NCBI GenBank assembly: GCA_021846365.1
Contig: JAJZXC010000004.1
Coordinates: 1 to 34,256 of the forward strand
Length of the DNA stretch: 34,256 nucleotides
Reading direction: 5' to 3'
DNA from: Bacillota bacterium
GTDB lineage: Bacteria > Bacillota > Sulfobacillia > Sulfobacillales > Sulfobacillaceae
This document shows positions 22,341 to 30,606 of the stretch, in pieces. Position 1 is the first letter of the stretch, and each line of letters opens with the position of its first letter. Both the position numbers and the translations under genes were made by a program. Below the pieces are notes generated by a model. That model was given only the letters and a program-made list of their open reading frames with translations, ran no database searches and had not been told where the DNA came from.

Positions 22341-24004
22341 GGCGTCGACGGGGACCGCCCGCGCTGAAAGCGCCGGCCCTGTCCCCGAGGTTTTCCCTCC
22401 CCTTCTTGAATGGCATTGTTCGACTGCACTAAGGACTGTCGCACCACCCCGACCAGCTGCTGGCCGTTGGCGGCTAACTGGTCAATCGTCACCTGGGACC
22501 CGGTGACCACCACCTGAACGGCTTGTTCGGTGCCGGAAAGGGTCACCGTCACCAGGTTGCGGGCATTGTCGATCAGCGCCGCCCGGACCCACAGGGTGGG
22601 ATCGGAGGTCAAGGGGTCCGGCGGGGCCGCCAGCGCCGGGTAAGGCGCCCGAGTGCCCGCCGCGGGCTGCCGCACCGGTGCCACCGGCGTCTCCGGGTGC
22701 ATGCTGCGAACAGCTGCCCCGGTGACGCCCATGACCATCCGCACCGTCTCCGGCCTGTGGGCCGGCGGCGCGGCGTCGACCGCCTGCGGTGGCTGCCGGT
22801 CGGCCCCGGGTTTTACCGACACCCGCGAGAGGGACACCGCCCCCCCTGACGGCGAAGGCATTCGGCGTGGGCGTGCCCCGCTCGCGCTCGTCGTCACCTC
22901 GAGCGGAGGGGCCGGCTTGGTCCGCACCGCAGTTGGCGGCGCTTTGGCGGTCGAAAGATTGCGGGCGGCTTCAGCCGGCTTAGTCCCCGCTCCGGTCTCT
23001 GCAGGCACCCCCGGCCAGCGCCGCGCCGGGCGCAAAGGCGCCGCTGGAGCCTTACCCGCAGGCGGCCGCTCCCGGCCTGCGGTCGGCGATTTTTGCACCA
23101 GCCGAGGCTCGCCGGGGTTGCCCGGGGCGCGAGGTGAACGGTATGCGCGCACTCCGCCCGGCACCGGCAACACCCGTCGACCGCCCGCGGGCAACTCTGC
23201 TCCCGGGCCGGGGTTTTCGGTTGGGGCCGGCCGGCGCCGGAGCGAAACCGATGTCATCACCGGCCTTCGGGTCGTCATCGGCAGGCCTAACCTGGCCGCC
23301 GTTGCCCGTGGTGCGCGTGGTGCGCGTGGTGCGCGTGAAGACGGGCGCTGACCCGAGGACCGCAAAGCCGCCTGCCCCGGCCCGGCGGTGGTGAGCCCCC
23401 CCACCGCGTCAGCAGACGGATGGCGACCGACGGCCGGAGCCGGTGGTGCGCCCAAGATCGCCTCCCGCCCTGAGGCCACCCTTCGGCCTGGCCGGAGCTT
23501 GAGCGAAACCCTTGCCCCGGTGGACTCCGCCCGGGGAACGGGGCCGGGTCCCCGATACGTTGCCCGGGCATCCGCAATCATCCCTGCCCCCTCGCCGGCA
23601 GGGGCCAGCCAGGCCCGCGCCGGCTGAAGAACCCTCAGTCGGCGGAGACGCTGCCGGTGGCCAGTGCGGACGACGTGGACCCGCAGGGTTTTCAACTTGG
23701 CCCTGGTCGGGCTCAACCGCAGGCCGCCAGACCTATCTGCCACCGGTCTGGCGGACTTGATGGGTACGGTGCGGGACCCGGTCGTTGGCCATCTCGCCCG
23801 CTCTCTTGCGAGTGGGATGGGATGGGCTCCGTCAGGCGCCGGACGACCGGGGGTTCCGGCCGGACTCCCCGCTGAGCGCTGCAGGAACTCAGAAAAGCTA
23901 CCTGCCGCCCCGCTCCGACCGGTGCCTGCCCCGGCTGGCTGGCGAGACTTGTCCGCAGCTCCCAATCCTGCTTTGGCCACCTCGCCCCATCGTTGAATCA
24001 TCAC
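22337..24004 (-). CDS. fliK: FliK-like hook-length control protein
   Basis: A 555-residue protein in the fliK slot between fliJ and flgD. Over 400 residues are Pro/Arg/Ala-rich low complexity, likely extended, with an internal APRAPRAPRA tract. The C-terminal 100 residues are folded-looking (LWVRAALIDNARNLVTVTLSGTEQAVQVVVTGSQVTIDQLAANGQQLVGVVRQSL). They resemble the FliK substrate-switch domain in layout but not closely in sequence. FliK measures hook length and triggers FlhB switching. Start is GTG 24004 (ATG 24001 possible). The very basic, Pro-rich centre and GC content above its neighbours are unusual. Confidence 0.7.
   Translation of the reverse strand: MMIQRWGEVAKAGLGAADKSRQPAGAGTGRSGAAGSFSEFLQRSAGSPAGTPGRPAPDGAHPIPLARERARWPTTGSRTVPIKSARPVADRSGGLRLSPTRAKLKTLRVHVVRTGHRQRLRRLRVLQPARAWLAPAGEGAGMIADARATYRGPGPVPRAESTGARVSLKLRPGRRVASGREAILGAPPAPAVGRHPSADAVGGLTTAGPGQAALRSSGQRPSSRAPRAPRAPRATAARLGLPMTTRRPVMTSVSLRRRPAPTENPGPGAELPAGGRRVLPVPGGVRAYRSPRAPGNPGEPRLVQKSPTAGRERPPAGKAPAAPLRPARRWPGVPAETGAGTKPAEAARNLSTAKAPPTAVRTKPAPPLEVTTSASGARPRRMPSPSGGAVSLSRVSVKPGADRQPPQAVDAAPPAHRPETVRMVMGVTGAAVRSMHPETPVAPVRQPAAGTRAPYPALAAPPDPLTSDPTLWVRAALIDNARNLVTVTLSGTEQAVQVVVTGSQVTIDQLAANGQQLVGVVRQSLVQSNNAIQEGEGKPRGQGRRFQRGRSPSTP
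23302..23337. repeat. 9-bp tandem repeat inside fliK
   Basis: GTGCGCGTG is repeated three times exactly at 23311-23337, with an imperfect fourth copy (TTGCCCGTG) at 23302-23310. Each unit adds three residues in frame (the RAP/APR tract) of the FliK linker. Confidence 0.85.
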
Positions 24005-24041
24005 CTTGGTCGCCCTCCCCTCTTCCTGGATCCCGCCTGGT

Positions 24042-24473
24042 TTAGCGCCGGTTCCGTTCGCTCGCCTTCAACGTGGTCATAAAGTCCTGCCACTGCCGTT
24101 CGTTTCGCCGAAGGCTAATCACTTCGCGATCATGATCGCGCTGTTCCTGCAACAACACCGCCACTTCCCACGCTTGGCGCGCCTTGACCACCCGCTCTGC
24201 CTGTTCGTGTTCGGAAACTGCCGCTTGGGCAATCCGGTCGTCCAAGCCCGCGAGCGAGTCCCGCAGCCGTTCGCTCTCGTGCATACGCACCAAAATGACC
24301 GCTCCCGGCGCCGAGTCGGGCCGGCCAGCCGCAGCCAGGCGGGAGATCTCCGCCGCCAGCGCCCGCCGGTGAACCAGCAATTCTTCGCGATAGGCGGCGA
24401 TCCGGGCCAAAGCCAGCTCTTCCGCTTCCGCCTGCCGCTTGAGCACCTCGATCCAGCGATCAGCTGTCGGCAT
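24042..24473 (-). CDS. fliJ: Flagellar export chaperone FliJ
   Basis: A 143-residue, almost wholly coiled-coil protein (heptads from DRWIEVLKRQAEAEELALARI through EQAERVVKARQAWEVAVLLQEQR). FliJ acts as a stalk in the FliI ATPase and contacts FlhA. ATG 24473 lies 6-7 bases after GGGGAGG and overlaps fliI by 14 bases. Sequence is poorly conserved in this family; size, coiled coil and position decide. Confidence 0.85.
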   Translation of the reverse strand: MPTADRWIEVLKRQAEAEELALARIAAYREELLVHRRALAAEISRLAAAGRPDSAPGAVILVRMHESERLRDSLAGLDDRIAQAAVSEHEQAERVVKARQAWEVAVLLQEQRDHDREVISLRRNERQWQDFMTTLKASERNRR

Positions 24474-25824
24474 CGAATGCCTCCCCGCCGCCAACCGCTG
24501 CCCGCACAATGTCCTCCGCGTCCTGGCAGCGCGGATCCCACAGGTTTTGCCGGAGCGCCGACTCTAAAGCCGGCCGCAAGCGAACCGCCTCATCAAGCAC
24601 GGAGTCGCTCCCAGGCACATAGGCGCCGAGCCGAATGAGGTCGGCATGATTTTCATAGGCGGCCCACAACTGCAAAAATCGTTGTGTCAACTGACGCGTC
24701 TGCACACCGGCCACGTGATCGGCCAAGCGGCTGATCGAGGCCATCGGATCGATGGCCGGGTAGTGGCCGCGGGCGGCAAGTTCCCTTGATAGGACGATGT
24801 GTCCGTCAAGCGTTGCCCGCGTCGCGTCGGCAATCGGCTCTTGCATGTCGTCGCCTTCCACCAGCACGGTGTAAATGGCGGTGATGGCTCCCCTCTGGTC
24901 GCTTCCCGCCCGCTCCAAGAGCCGCGGCAGCGCCGCGAACACGGAAGGCGGATATCCCCGCGCCACCGGCAATTCCCCCGCCGCCAGGCCCACCTCGCGC
25001 AGCGCCATGGCATAGCGGGTGAGCGAGTCCATGATCAAGAGCACCGACTCCCCCTGGGCCCGAAACCACTCGGCAATGCGGGTGGCGTATTCGGCGGCCA
25101 AAATGCGCGCCGGTGCCGGTTGGTCTGACGTCGCCACCACCACCACCGCACGGGTGAGCCCTTCCTCGCCCAGCGTATCCTGAACAAAGTCCGCCACCTC
25201 ACGACCGCGTTCGCCGACCAGACAGACGACGGCGCGGTCGGCCGAAGGCGTGTTGCGAACCATCATCGCCAAGAGCGTCGACTTACCCACCCCGCTGCCC
25301 GAAAACAGCCCCACGCGCTGGCCTTGGGCCAGCGGAAACAGGGCGTCAATGCCGGTCACGCCCGAATAAAAGGGAGCGGTGAGCGGTCGGCGGCTGAGCG
25401 CCGGCGGCGGTGTACTGGCCAACACCACCGTCTCCACCTGGCCCAGAGGGCCCTTGCCGTCCAAGGGATGGCCGAAAGCATCCACCACCCGCCCAAACAA
25501 GCCGGGTCCAGCCGGGGCCGTCAGCCGCCGGAGTCGCGTGGGCCTGAGCCGGGTGTCCGGGGTCACCCGCACGTCGGCGGTCAAGAGCATCGAGCGTACG
25601 CGCCCTCCATCCAGGCCCACCACCATGGCCAGACCCTCATCGCTGTCGGCACCAATCACGCGCAAGACGTCCCCCACCGCGCAAGGCGGACCATCGCTCA
25701 CCATCACGCCGTCCATCATCTGCTGAATCCGTCCCACCCAACGCAGCGGACGCCAGTCTTCCAGCGCTATCGCCACCCTTTCCGGCACCTTGCGGCCGGC
25801 ACCGGGGCTAGTCTCGCTGGTCAA
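24460..25824 (-). CDS. fliI: Flagellar export ATPase FliI
   Basis: A 454-residue F1-beta-like ATPase. Walker A is GLFSGSGVGKST at about 172-183, and Walker B lies in SVLLIMDSLTRYAMALREVGLAAGE. Other family blocks are GTVYTVLVEGDD-like IYTVLVEGDDMQEPIAD and DGHIVLSRELAARGHYPAID. The start is TTG at 25822-25824, six bases behind GGAGG; it overlaps fliH by 17 bases. The longer in-frame Arg-rich extension to 25932 only shadows fliH and is rejected. FliI energises unfolding and chaperone release at the export gate. Confidence 0.95.
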   Translation of the reverse strand: MTSETSPGAGRKVPERVAIALEDWRPLRWVGRIQQMMDGVMVSDGPPCAVGDVLRVIGADSDEGLAMVVGLDGGRVRSMLLTADVRVTPDTRLRPTRLRRLTAPAGPGLFGRVVDAFGHPLDGKGPLGQVETVVLASTPPPALSRRPLTAPFYSGVTGIDALFPLAQGQRVGLFSGSGVGKSTLLAMMVRNTPSADRAVVCLVGERGREVADFVQDTLGEEGLTRAVVVVATSDQPAPARILAAEYATRIAEWFRAQGESVLLIMDSLTRYAMALREVGLAAGELPVARGYPPSVFAALPRLLERAGSDQRGAITAIYTVLVEGDDMQEPIADATRATLDGHIVLSRELAARGHYPAIDPMASISRLADHVAGVQTRQLTQRFLQLWAAYENHADLIRLGAYVPGSDSVLDEAVRLRPALESALRQNLWDPRCQDAEDIVRAAVGGGEAFDADS

Positions 25825-26548
25825 CGTCGGCCTCCTCTGGCCCGCCCTGGGTCCAGGCCGCCGTCGTCGCCGACCGCGCCCATCCCTGCACGATCTGGCG
25901 GAGGTCATCGTCGGCCGCCAGCGACCGCTCAAGCCATCCGGCGTCGGTCAACAGACGGCACTCCCCGCGGCGCAGGGCGGGGTTGGGGACGACGCGGATG
26001 GTCAGCGGAGCCGGGTGGATGTCTTCCCAATCCGCCCGCACCGCCAACACCGAACCGACATCCTCCGGATGCACCTCAATGACCGAGGCAACGTGAGGAG
26101 CGGCCTCGATCAGCATCTCGTGAACCCAGCCCGTAATCCGGTCGCTCTCTCCCGGCTCGAGGTGGTCCAAGAAGCGCTCGAGCACGGTCAGCACGACCTC
26201 CTCAACCTCCTCCGCCATCTGCTCGCGGACCGTCTCCCTGAGCCTGTCGACGGCTTCCAGCTGACACGCCAGGCGTGCTTCCGCCTCGGCTTGCGCCGCC
26301 GCTGCTCCCTTCCGGTACCCCGCCTCGAAGCCTTCGGCCTGTCCCTCCCGCCAGCCTTCCTGGGCGGCCCGTTGGCGCAGGGCTTGCACCTCCGCCTCGG
26401 CCTCTCGTAGTAGTCTGGCGGCGGCCTCTGCCGCTTCATCGAGGGCGGGTTCTGGCGGCGGCGCTTTGGCCTCGGGCACCAAATAGAGGTCGACCTCACG
26501 GGTATCCCAGATTTTCACCGGGTCTGCCCCATACTTAAACGTAAACAT
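25808..26548 (-). CDS. fliH: Flagellar export regulator FliH
   Basis: A 246-residue protein: an N-terminal Pro/Glu-rich part, then a long Ala/Glu/Arg-rich coiled coil (about 55-125, with a G-rich EGWREGQAEGFEAGYRKG stretch typical of FliH). A C-terminal ATP-synthase-delta-like domain follows (APHVASVIEVHPEDVGSV, usual I-x-V-x-P-x-D). FliH binds FliI and the C-ring. ATG 26548 is eight bases behind GGGGAGG and overlaps fliG by 14 bases. Confidence 0.9.
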   Translation of the reverse strand: MFTFKYGADPVKIWDTREVDLYLVPEAKAPPPEPALDEAAEAAARLLREAEAEVQALRQRAAQEGWREGQAEGFEAGYRKGAAAAQAEAEARLACQLEAVDRLRETVREQMAEEVEEVVLTVLERFLDHLEPGESDRITGWVHEMLIEAAPHVASVIEVHPEDVGSVLAVRADWEDIHPAPLTIRVVPNPALRRGECRLLTDAGWLERSLAADDDLRQIVQGWARSATTAAWTQGGPEEADVDQRD

Positions 26549-27539
26549 TGTCGGCGCCTCCCCTCGCCAGTTCGATCTCCTCGTTTTCCTCCATCTCGCG
26601 GGCAAGCGAGACGATGCGGCCTTGGGCGGCTTCGACCGTCTTCAGCGAGACCGGACCGCTTTCGGCAATTTCCGTCCTGACTTCTTCGGCGGTCTGTTCG
26701 CTCATATTGCGATAGAACGTAGCCTGCATATCCTGATTGAGCGTGCGCAGGGCCAGTGCCAAGTCCTTTTTGTCCGCCTTGCGAATAATGGTCTGCACGA
26801 CGCGGTCGTTGAGAGCGGCGATGTCCTCGAACAAGAACATCCGCTTCTTAAGTTCTTCGACCAGCTCGGGGTCATACTCCGCCAACCCCTTCAACAGTGC
26901 CCGTTCGGTGCTGCGGTCGACCCGGTTGAGAATCGAGACCGCTACTTCGAGCCCGCGGGGAGCATTGAGATCCATGGCGTTGGAGGTATCCACGCGCTGC
27001 ATGATGAGCGATTCAATGCGCCGCAGCACCTGCGGTTGCACGCCTTCCAAAAGCCCGATGCGGTGCAGGACGTCGACCTGAACGAGGGCCGGCAGGCGCG
27101 ACAGCACGTCCGAACTCAGCGGTGGCGGTAGATAGCTCAGAACCAGCGCTATCGTCTGCGGATGCTCACTCTGCAGCAAGGACAGCAGATCTTCGGTCTT
27201 GACCGCCGACAGCGACTCGAACGGCTTCATCCGGATGTTCGACCGCAAGCTGGCCAAGATGTTTTCCGCCTGCTCCTTGCCATACGCGTGTTCCAGCACT
27301 TGGCGGGCGTAGACCAGCCCGCCCTGGTTAAACAGGCCTTGCGCCTCGACAAAGCCCACAAACTCCTCCATCACGGCGATTTTTTCGTCGGCCGAGAGTC
27401 GGGGAGGCGCCGCCACCACCTTGATAATTTGTGGCACCAGTTCGGGGTCGGTGTATCGTAGCACCTCCCCCGCCCGGTCGGGACCGATTGCTTGCAATAC
27501 CAGCGCGACCTTGTCCAAATTGCTCACCGCTTCAGCCAC
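26535..27539 (-). CDS. fliG: Flagellar motor switch protein FliG
   Basis: A 334-residue FliG. The N-terminal FliF-binding domain starts LDKVALVLQAIGPDRAGEVL. The EHPQ motif is at 125-128 (EHPQTIALVLSYL). The C-terminal torque domain contains KKRMFLFEDIAALNDRVVQTIIRKADKKDLALALR, with the charged residues that face MotA. Start is GTG 27539, behind GAGGAGGG. Its partner fliF is not adjacent here; fliE precedes it directly. Confidence 0.97.
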   Translation of the reverse strand: MAEAVSNLDKVALVLQAIGPDRAGEVLRYTDPELVPQIIKVVAAPPRLSADEKIAVMEEFVGFVEAQGLFNQGGLVYARQVLEHAYGKEQAENILASLRSNIRMKPFESLSAVKTEDLLSLLQSEHPQTIALVLSYLPPPLSSDVLSRLPALVQVDVLHRIGLLEGVQPQVLRRIESLIMQRVDTSNAMDLNAPRGLEVAVSILNRVDRSTERALLKGLAEYDPELVEELKKRMFLFEDIAALNDRVVQTIIRKADKKDLALALRTLNQDMQATFYRNMSEQTAEEVRTEIAESGPVSLKTVEAAQGRIVSLAREMEENEEIELARGGADNVYV

Positions 27540-27571
27540 CGGTTTTGCCCTCCTCGTTCACCACCGGTCGA

Positions 27572-27868
27572 TCACACCGGCATGTTCATCACGGACTGGT
27601 AGGCGGCCAGCGCCTTGCTCACCAAGAGCGAGAATTCTTCCGCCTGCAAATCGGCACTCACCGCCCGGGTCACCGCGCCGGCCAGGCTGGATCCGCTGGC
27701 CCCCTGAGCAAACCCGGTGCCGGCCGAGGCGGCCGCCCCCTGGGTGCCGGCCAACGCCTGCAGCAAATGGCCCGCAAACCCGCCCGGATGGGCGGTGGTA
27801 GCGCTGGCGGTAACCAACTGGTTGCCGGCGGGCATGGTGGTGAGCCGGGGAAACGTCACGGGGACCAT
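27572..27868 (-). CDS. fliE: Hook-basal body protein FliE
   Basis: A 98-residue FliE linking MS-ring and rod. The N-terminal 60 residues are Ala/Gly/Thr-rich. The C-terminus AVSADLQAEEFSLLVSKALAAYQSVMNMPV matches the family end (x-x-x-x-x-x-Q-x-x-x-x-V-x-x-K-x-x-x-A-Y-x-E-I-M-x-M-x-V). ATG 27868 is eight bases behind GGAG, three bases after the flgB stop. Confidence 0.88.
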   Translation of the reverse strand: MVPVTFPRLTTMPAGNQLVTASATTAHPGGFAGHLLQALAGTQGAAASAGTGFAQGASGSSLAGAVTRAVSADLQAEEFSLLVSKALAAYQSVMNMPV

Positions 27869-27871
27869 GGT

Positions 27872-28195
27872 TTAGGCTCCTTGTAGATTAGTGATCGCGC
27901 TGGCCGCGGCCGTGGTTCCCATGCCGATCAGGGTATCGACGCCCTGCAAGGCGGACGTGGTCTTTTCGAGTTGCAACAGAGTGGCTTCCAGGTCAACGCC
28001 GTTGCCGTTGGCGGTGGCCACCCCGGGCTGGGAGACCATCGCTGGTTCAACCCGCCCGTCGGCCAACACGTGAAGACGCACCGCCTGAGCCCGGAAACGG
28101 GGCGTATTGGCGTTGGCCACATCGTTGGCCAGCACCCGCTGAGCCGTGGTCAGGGCGTGGACGCTGGAGCCAAGAATTGCCATTTCACCTGCCAT
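27872..28195 (-). CDS. flgB: Flagellar basal-body rod protein FlgB
   Basis: A 107-residue protein, slightly short for FlgB. The N-terminal axial motif is present (LTTAQRVLANDVANANTPRFRAQAV, usual R-x-x-V-x-x-x-N-I-A-N-x-x-T-P-G-Y-K). The C-terminal half has NGNGVDLEATLLQLEKTTSALQGVDTLIG, matching the FlgB G-N-x-V-D-x-x-x-E-M pattern. Start ATG 28195 behind AAAGGAAG; a second in-frame ATG is four codons on. The normal partner flgC is far away at 13507-13944. Confidence 0.85.
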   Translation of the reverse strand: MAGEMAILGSSVHALTTAQRVLANDVANANTPRFRAQAVRLHVLADGRVEPAMVSQPGVATANGNGVDLEATLLQLEKTTSALQGVDTLIGMGTTAAASAITNLQGA

Positions 28196-28306
28196 CGCAG
28201 CAGTCGCTTCCTTTCTTCTTCTCGACTTTTCTCGAAATTGTGTACGGTGCCTTTCATTGCTTTTACCCGCCTAAGCGTCTTGGCCGGTCGCCGTCAACCA
28301 TCCGTG

Positions 28307-29230
28307 CTATTGCACCGCCTGGTCGAGTGCGGTGGACATGTTTTGGGCAATGGTAAGCACCTTGGCATCCGCCGCGTAGGCTCCATTGGCCTCGATCAAC
28401 TGCGCCATTGACTGGGTCAGGTCGGTGTTAGACTGTTCCAGGGCACCCTGAATCAGTTGGCCGGCGCCGCCCACCGTCGGCGTTTGCACGGTGGCCGCGC
28501 CGCTATTGGGGCCGACGGCAAATTGCGACGCGCCGACCGCGACTAGCCCGTTGGGGTTGGCAAACTGGGCCAGGGCAACGGTTCCCAGCGAGACGTTAAT
28601 CGAGCTGCCGGCTGACGATTGGTAGGTAGCGCTAATCTGCCCGGTCTGACCAACCGAAAAACTCTTCAGCTGGTACTTGGTGCCGGCGGTTCCCACGGTC
28701 CCGTTGCCGACAATCGTCTGTGGAATCGAGATCGACCCCAGGGTGGTGCTTTGAGCGGTGTTCAGCGTCGGCGGGTTGCCGGCATTGACCGTGGAGTAAC
28801 CCTGGATAATCCCGCCCGTGGCCTGAGTGACTAGGTTGCCCGCCGCGTCCACCGAGAGCTGGCCGTCACGGGTGTAAGTCGTACCCTGCGAACCAGAAAC
28901 AATGAAATAGCCGTTGCCTTGGATGGCAAAGTCGGTGGGGTTGCCGGTCTGACTGAGGGCACCTTCTGACTGATTGGTCATGGTTCCCGTAGTTTCCACG
29001 CCAAGGCCGACCTGAAAGGGATTGGTCCCGCCCTGAACAAAGCCCACCCCGGTGCCGGCGGCTGCCGGGGCGGTGCCTTGATTGTAGGTTTGACTCAACA
29101 GCGACGCAAAATCCAGTTCCGATGCCTTGTATCCGGGCGTGGTCTGGTTGGCCAAATTGTTGCTGATGACGGACATTTCCTGGTTTTGGGTATCAAGTCC
29201 GGTGACGGCCGCGCTTAAACCACCAATCAT
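28307..29230 (-). CDS. flgE: Flagellar hook protein FlgE
   Basis: A 307-residue protein of the FlgE/F/G family, assigned as hook protein. The N-terminus MIGGLSAAVTGLDTQNQEMSVISNNLANQTTPGYKASELDF is classic. The centre has NPTDFAIQGNGYFIV and TTYTRDGQLSVDAAGNLVT, then SISIPQTI and LGTVALAQFANPNGLVAVG. The C-terminus ALEQSNTDLTQSMAQLIEANGAYAADAKVLTIAQNM ends the fold. It is longer than the two FlgF/G-like neighbours and has the insertion expected for a hook. ATG 29230 is seven bases behind AGAGGAGG. It lies ahead of flgB rather than behind flgD. Confidence 0.87.
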   Translation of the reverse strand: MIGGLSAAVTGLDTQNQEMSVISNNLANQTTPGYKASELDFASLLSQTYNQGTAPAAAGTGVGFVQGGTNPFQVGLGVETTGTMTNQSEGALSQTGNPTDFAIQGNGYFIVSGSQGTTYTRDGQLSVDAAGNLVTQATGGIIQGYSTVNAGNPPTLNTAQSTTLGSISIPQTIVGNGTVGTAGTKYQLKSFSVGQTGQISATYQSSAGSSINVSLGTVALAQFANPNGLVAVGASQFAVGPNSGAATVQTPTVGGAGQLIQGALEQSNTDLTQSMAQLIEANGAYAADAKVLTIAQNMSTALDQAVQ

Positions 29231-29297
29231 GCTATTGCCTCCTCTTGGTTTGAAAATCGCTCAGTTAAGCCTTGGATCTAGCTGAACATGGGTCGTG

Positions 29298-29819
29298 TCA
29301 AGCCTGAAAAGACGCCGCCCGCGCCAACACGTCGGCGACGTACGCCCGCGTCTGCGGGTAGGGCGGCACTCCGCCGTAAAACCGCACCGCGGCCGGCCCC
29401 GCATTGTAGGCCGCTAGGGCGAGCGGTAAAGAATGAAATTCTGCCATCAACTGGGCAAGATACTTCGCCCCCCCAGTTAGCGACTGTTCGGGGTTCAAGG
29501 GATGGCTGACCCCGAGCGTGCGCGCCGTGGCCGGCATTAGCTGGCTGAGCCCCATCGCCCCCGCCGGAGAGACCGCTTGGGGGTTGAAACCGGACTCCGT
29601 TTCCACCAGCGCCACAAAAACCGCGGGCGAAATACCCTGTGCGCGCGCTGTCTCGGCGGCGAGCCGGATCAAGCTGGCGCCGGCCGGCTCCAAGCCGTGG
29701 GTGGCTAAGAGTGAAAACCGCGATCCGGGCTCGGATTGCGCCGCCGGCGAACCGAGACGGGACGGGACGGCCGCACCCGAACCCTCCGCCCGCAGGGCGG
29801 GAAACAACAATCCACTCAT
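29298..29819 (-). CDS. Lytic transglycosylase (SLT domain), rod-linked
   Basis: A 173-residue protein. Residues about 60-173 form a goose-lysozyme-like SLT domain: VETESGFNPQAVSPAGAMGLSQLMPATA with catalytic Glu75 in ETESGF, and ALAAYNAGPAAV at 135-145. It cleaves peptidoglycan glycan strands. The 40 N-terminal residues are not a convincing Sec signal peptide (no Lys/Arg start plus hydrophobic core). Export through the flagellar apparatus, as for FlgJ-type muramidases, is therefore plausible. ATG 29819 overlaps the FlgF-like stop (ATGA). The job inferred is opening the wall for the rod. Confidence 0.85.
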   Translation of the reverse strand: MSGLLFPALRAEGSGAAVPSRLGSPAAQSEPGSRFSLLATHGLEPAGASLIRLAAETARAQGISPAVFVALVETESGFNPQAVSPAGAMGLSQLMPATARTLGVSHPLNPEQSLTGGAKYLAQLMAEFHSLPLALAAYNAGPAAVRFYGGVPPYPQTRAYVADVLARAASFQA

Positions 29820-30553
29820 GGCGTGAGTCCGTTCTGCAGCAAGTCGGTGAAAGTCGTCACCTGGGTGTTGGCCGTCTCGGCGTTAGCCTGAAATCCAGAC
29901 GCAATCTGAATCAGCCACGCGGCCTGATTGGCCAGGTTAACGTTCGACCCCAGCAGAGCGCCCGGGGTTAGCTGGCCGCCGCGAGTGACGACCGCCCCCT
30001 TCCCCGGCAGCCATAGGTCCGGGCCCGTTGAGGTCATCCGTTGGCCGAGGGCGATGGTCACCAGCCGCATCCGCCCCACCGCCCTCCCGTTTTGGGTCAC
30101 CGTCCCGTTGGCGCCAATGGCTATGCCGGCCGCGGGTCCGGCCACGATGGAGCCACCGCCCACCGACTCCACCGGGTGACCCGAGGCAGTGGTCAAAATC
30201 CCCTGCGGGTTCACCGCCAGCTGTCCATTTTGGGTGTATTGCAGGCCATGGAGCGTACGCACCGCAATCCACGTGGTCGGCGCGGGGGCGACGTCCAGGG
30301 CCTGACCGGTGACGGTCAGCGCCGGGGGCGCCGGTGAACGGGCAATGGCGGTCGAGTCTACCCCCAAGGCGTACGAACCCACCACCTGGCCGGAGGTGCT
30401 TTCGGTCAGGGTAATGGGAAGAAAACTGGCGAACACGGGACGCTCCGCCCGGTAACCGGGAGTCTTGTCGTTGGCAATATTGTCGGTCACCAACGTCTGC
30501 GCTTGCTGTAGCGCCTTGAGTGCGCCTGCGCTCTCATACAGTCCCCGTAACAC
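29816..30553 (-). CDS. FlgF/FlgG-family rod or hook-basal body protein
   Basis: A 245-residue axial protein. The N-terminus MLRGLYESAGALKALQQAQTLVTDNIANDKTPGYRAERP shows the rod motif (usual V-x-x-N-I-A-N-x-x-T-P-G-Y). LQYTQNGQLAVNPQGILTTASGHPV is the FlgF/G-like beta region. The end LLGSNVNLANQAAWLIQIASGFQANAET resembles S-N-V-x-x-x-x-x-x-x-x-x-I-x-x-x-R-x-Y-x-x-N. It could be FlgF (Bacillus FlhO-like) or FlgG; I cannot decide. GTG 30553 behind GGAGGAGG. It is coupled to the transglycosylase gene. Confidence 0.85.
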   Translation of the reverse strand: MLRGLYESAGALKALQQAQTLVTDNIANDKTPGYRAERPVFASFLPITLTESTSGQVVGSYALGVDSTAIARSPAPPALTVTGQALDVAPAPTTWIAVRTLHGLQYTQNGQLAVNPQGILTTASGHPVESVGGGSIVAGPAAGIAIGANGTVTQNGRAVGRMRLVTIALGQRMTSTGPDLWLPGKGAVVTRGGQLTPGALLGSNVNLANQAAWLIQIASGFQANAETANTQVTTFTDLLQNGLTP

Positions 30554-30606
30554 GGTCCTCCTCCTCTCCTGCCGACAATCTATACATGCATACCCGGCGA
30601 GACATG

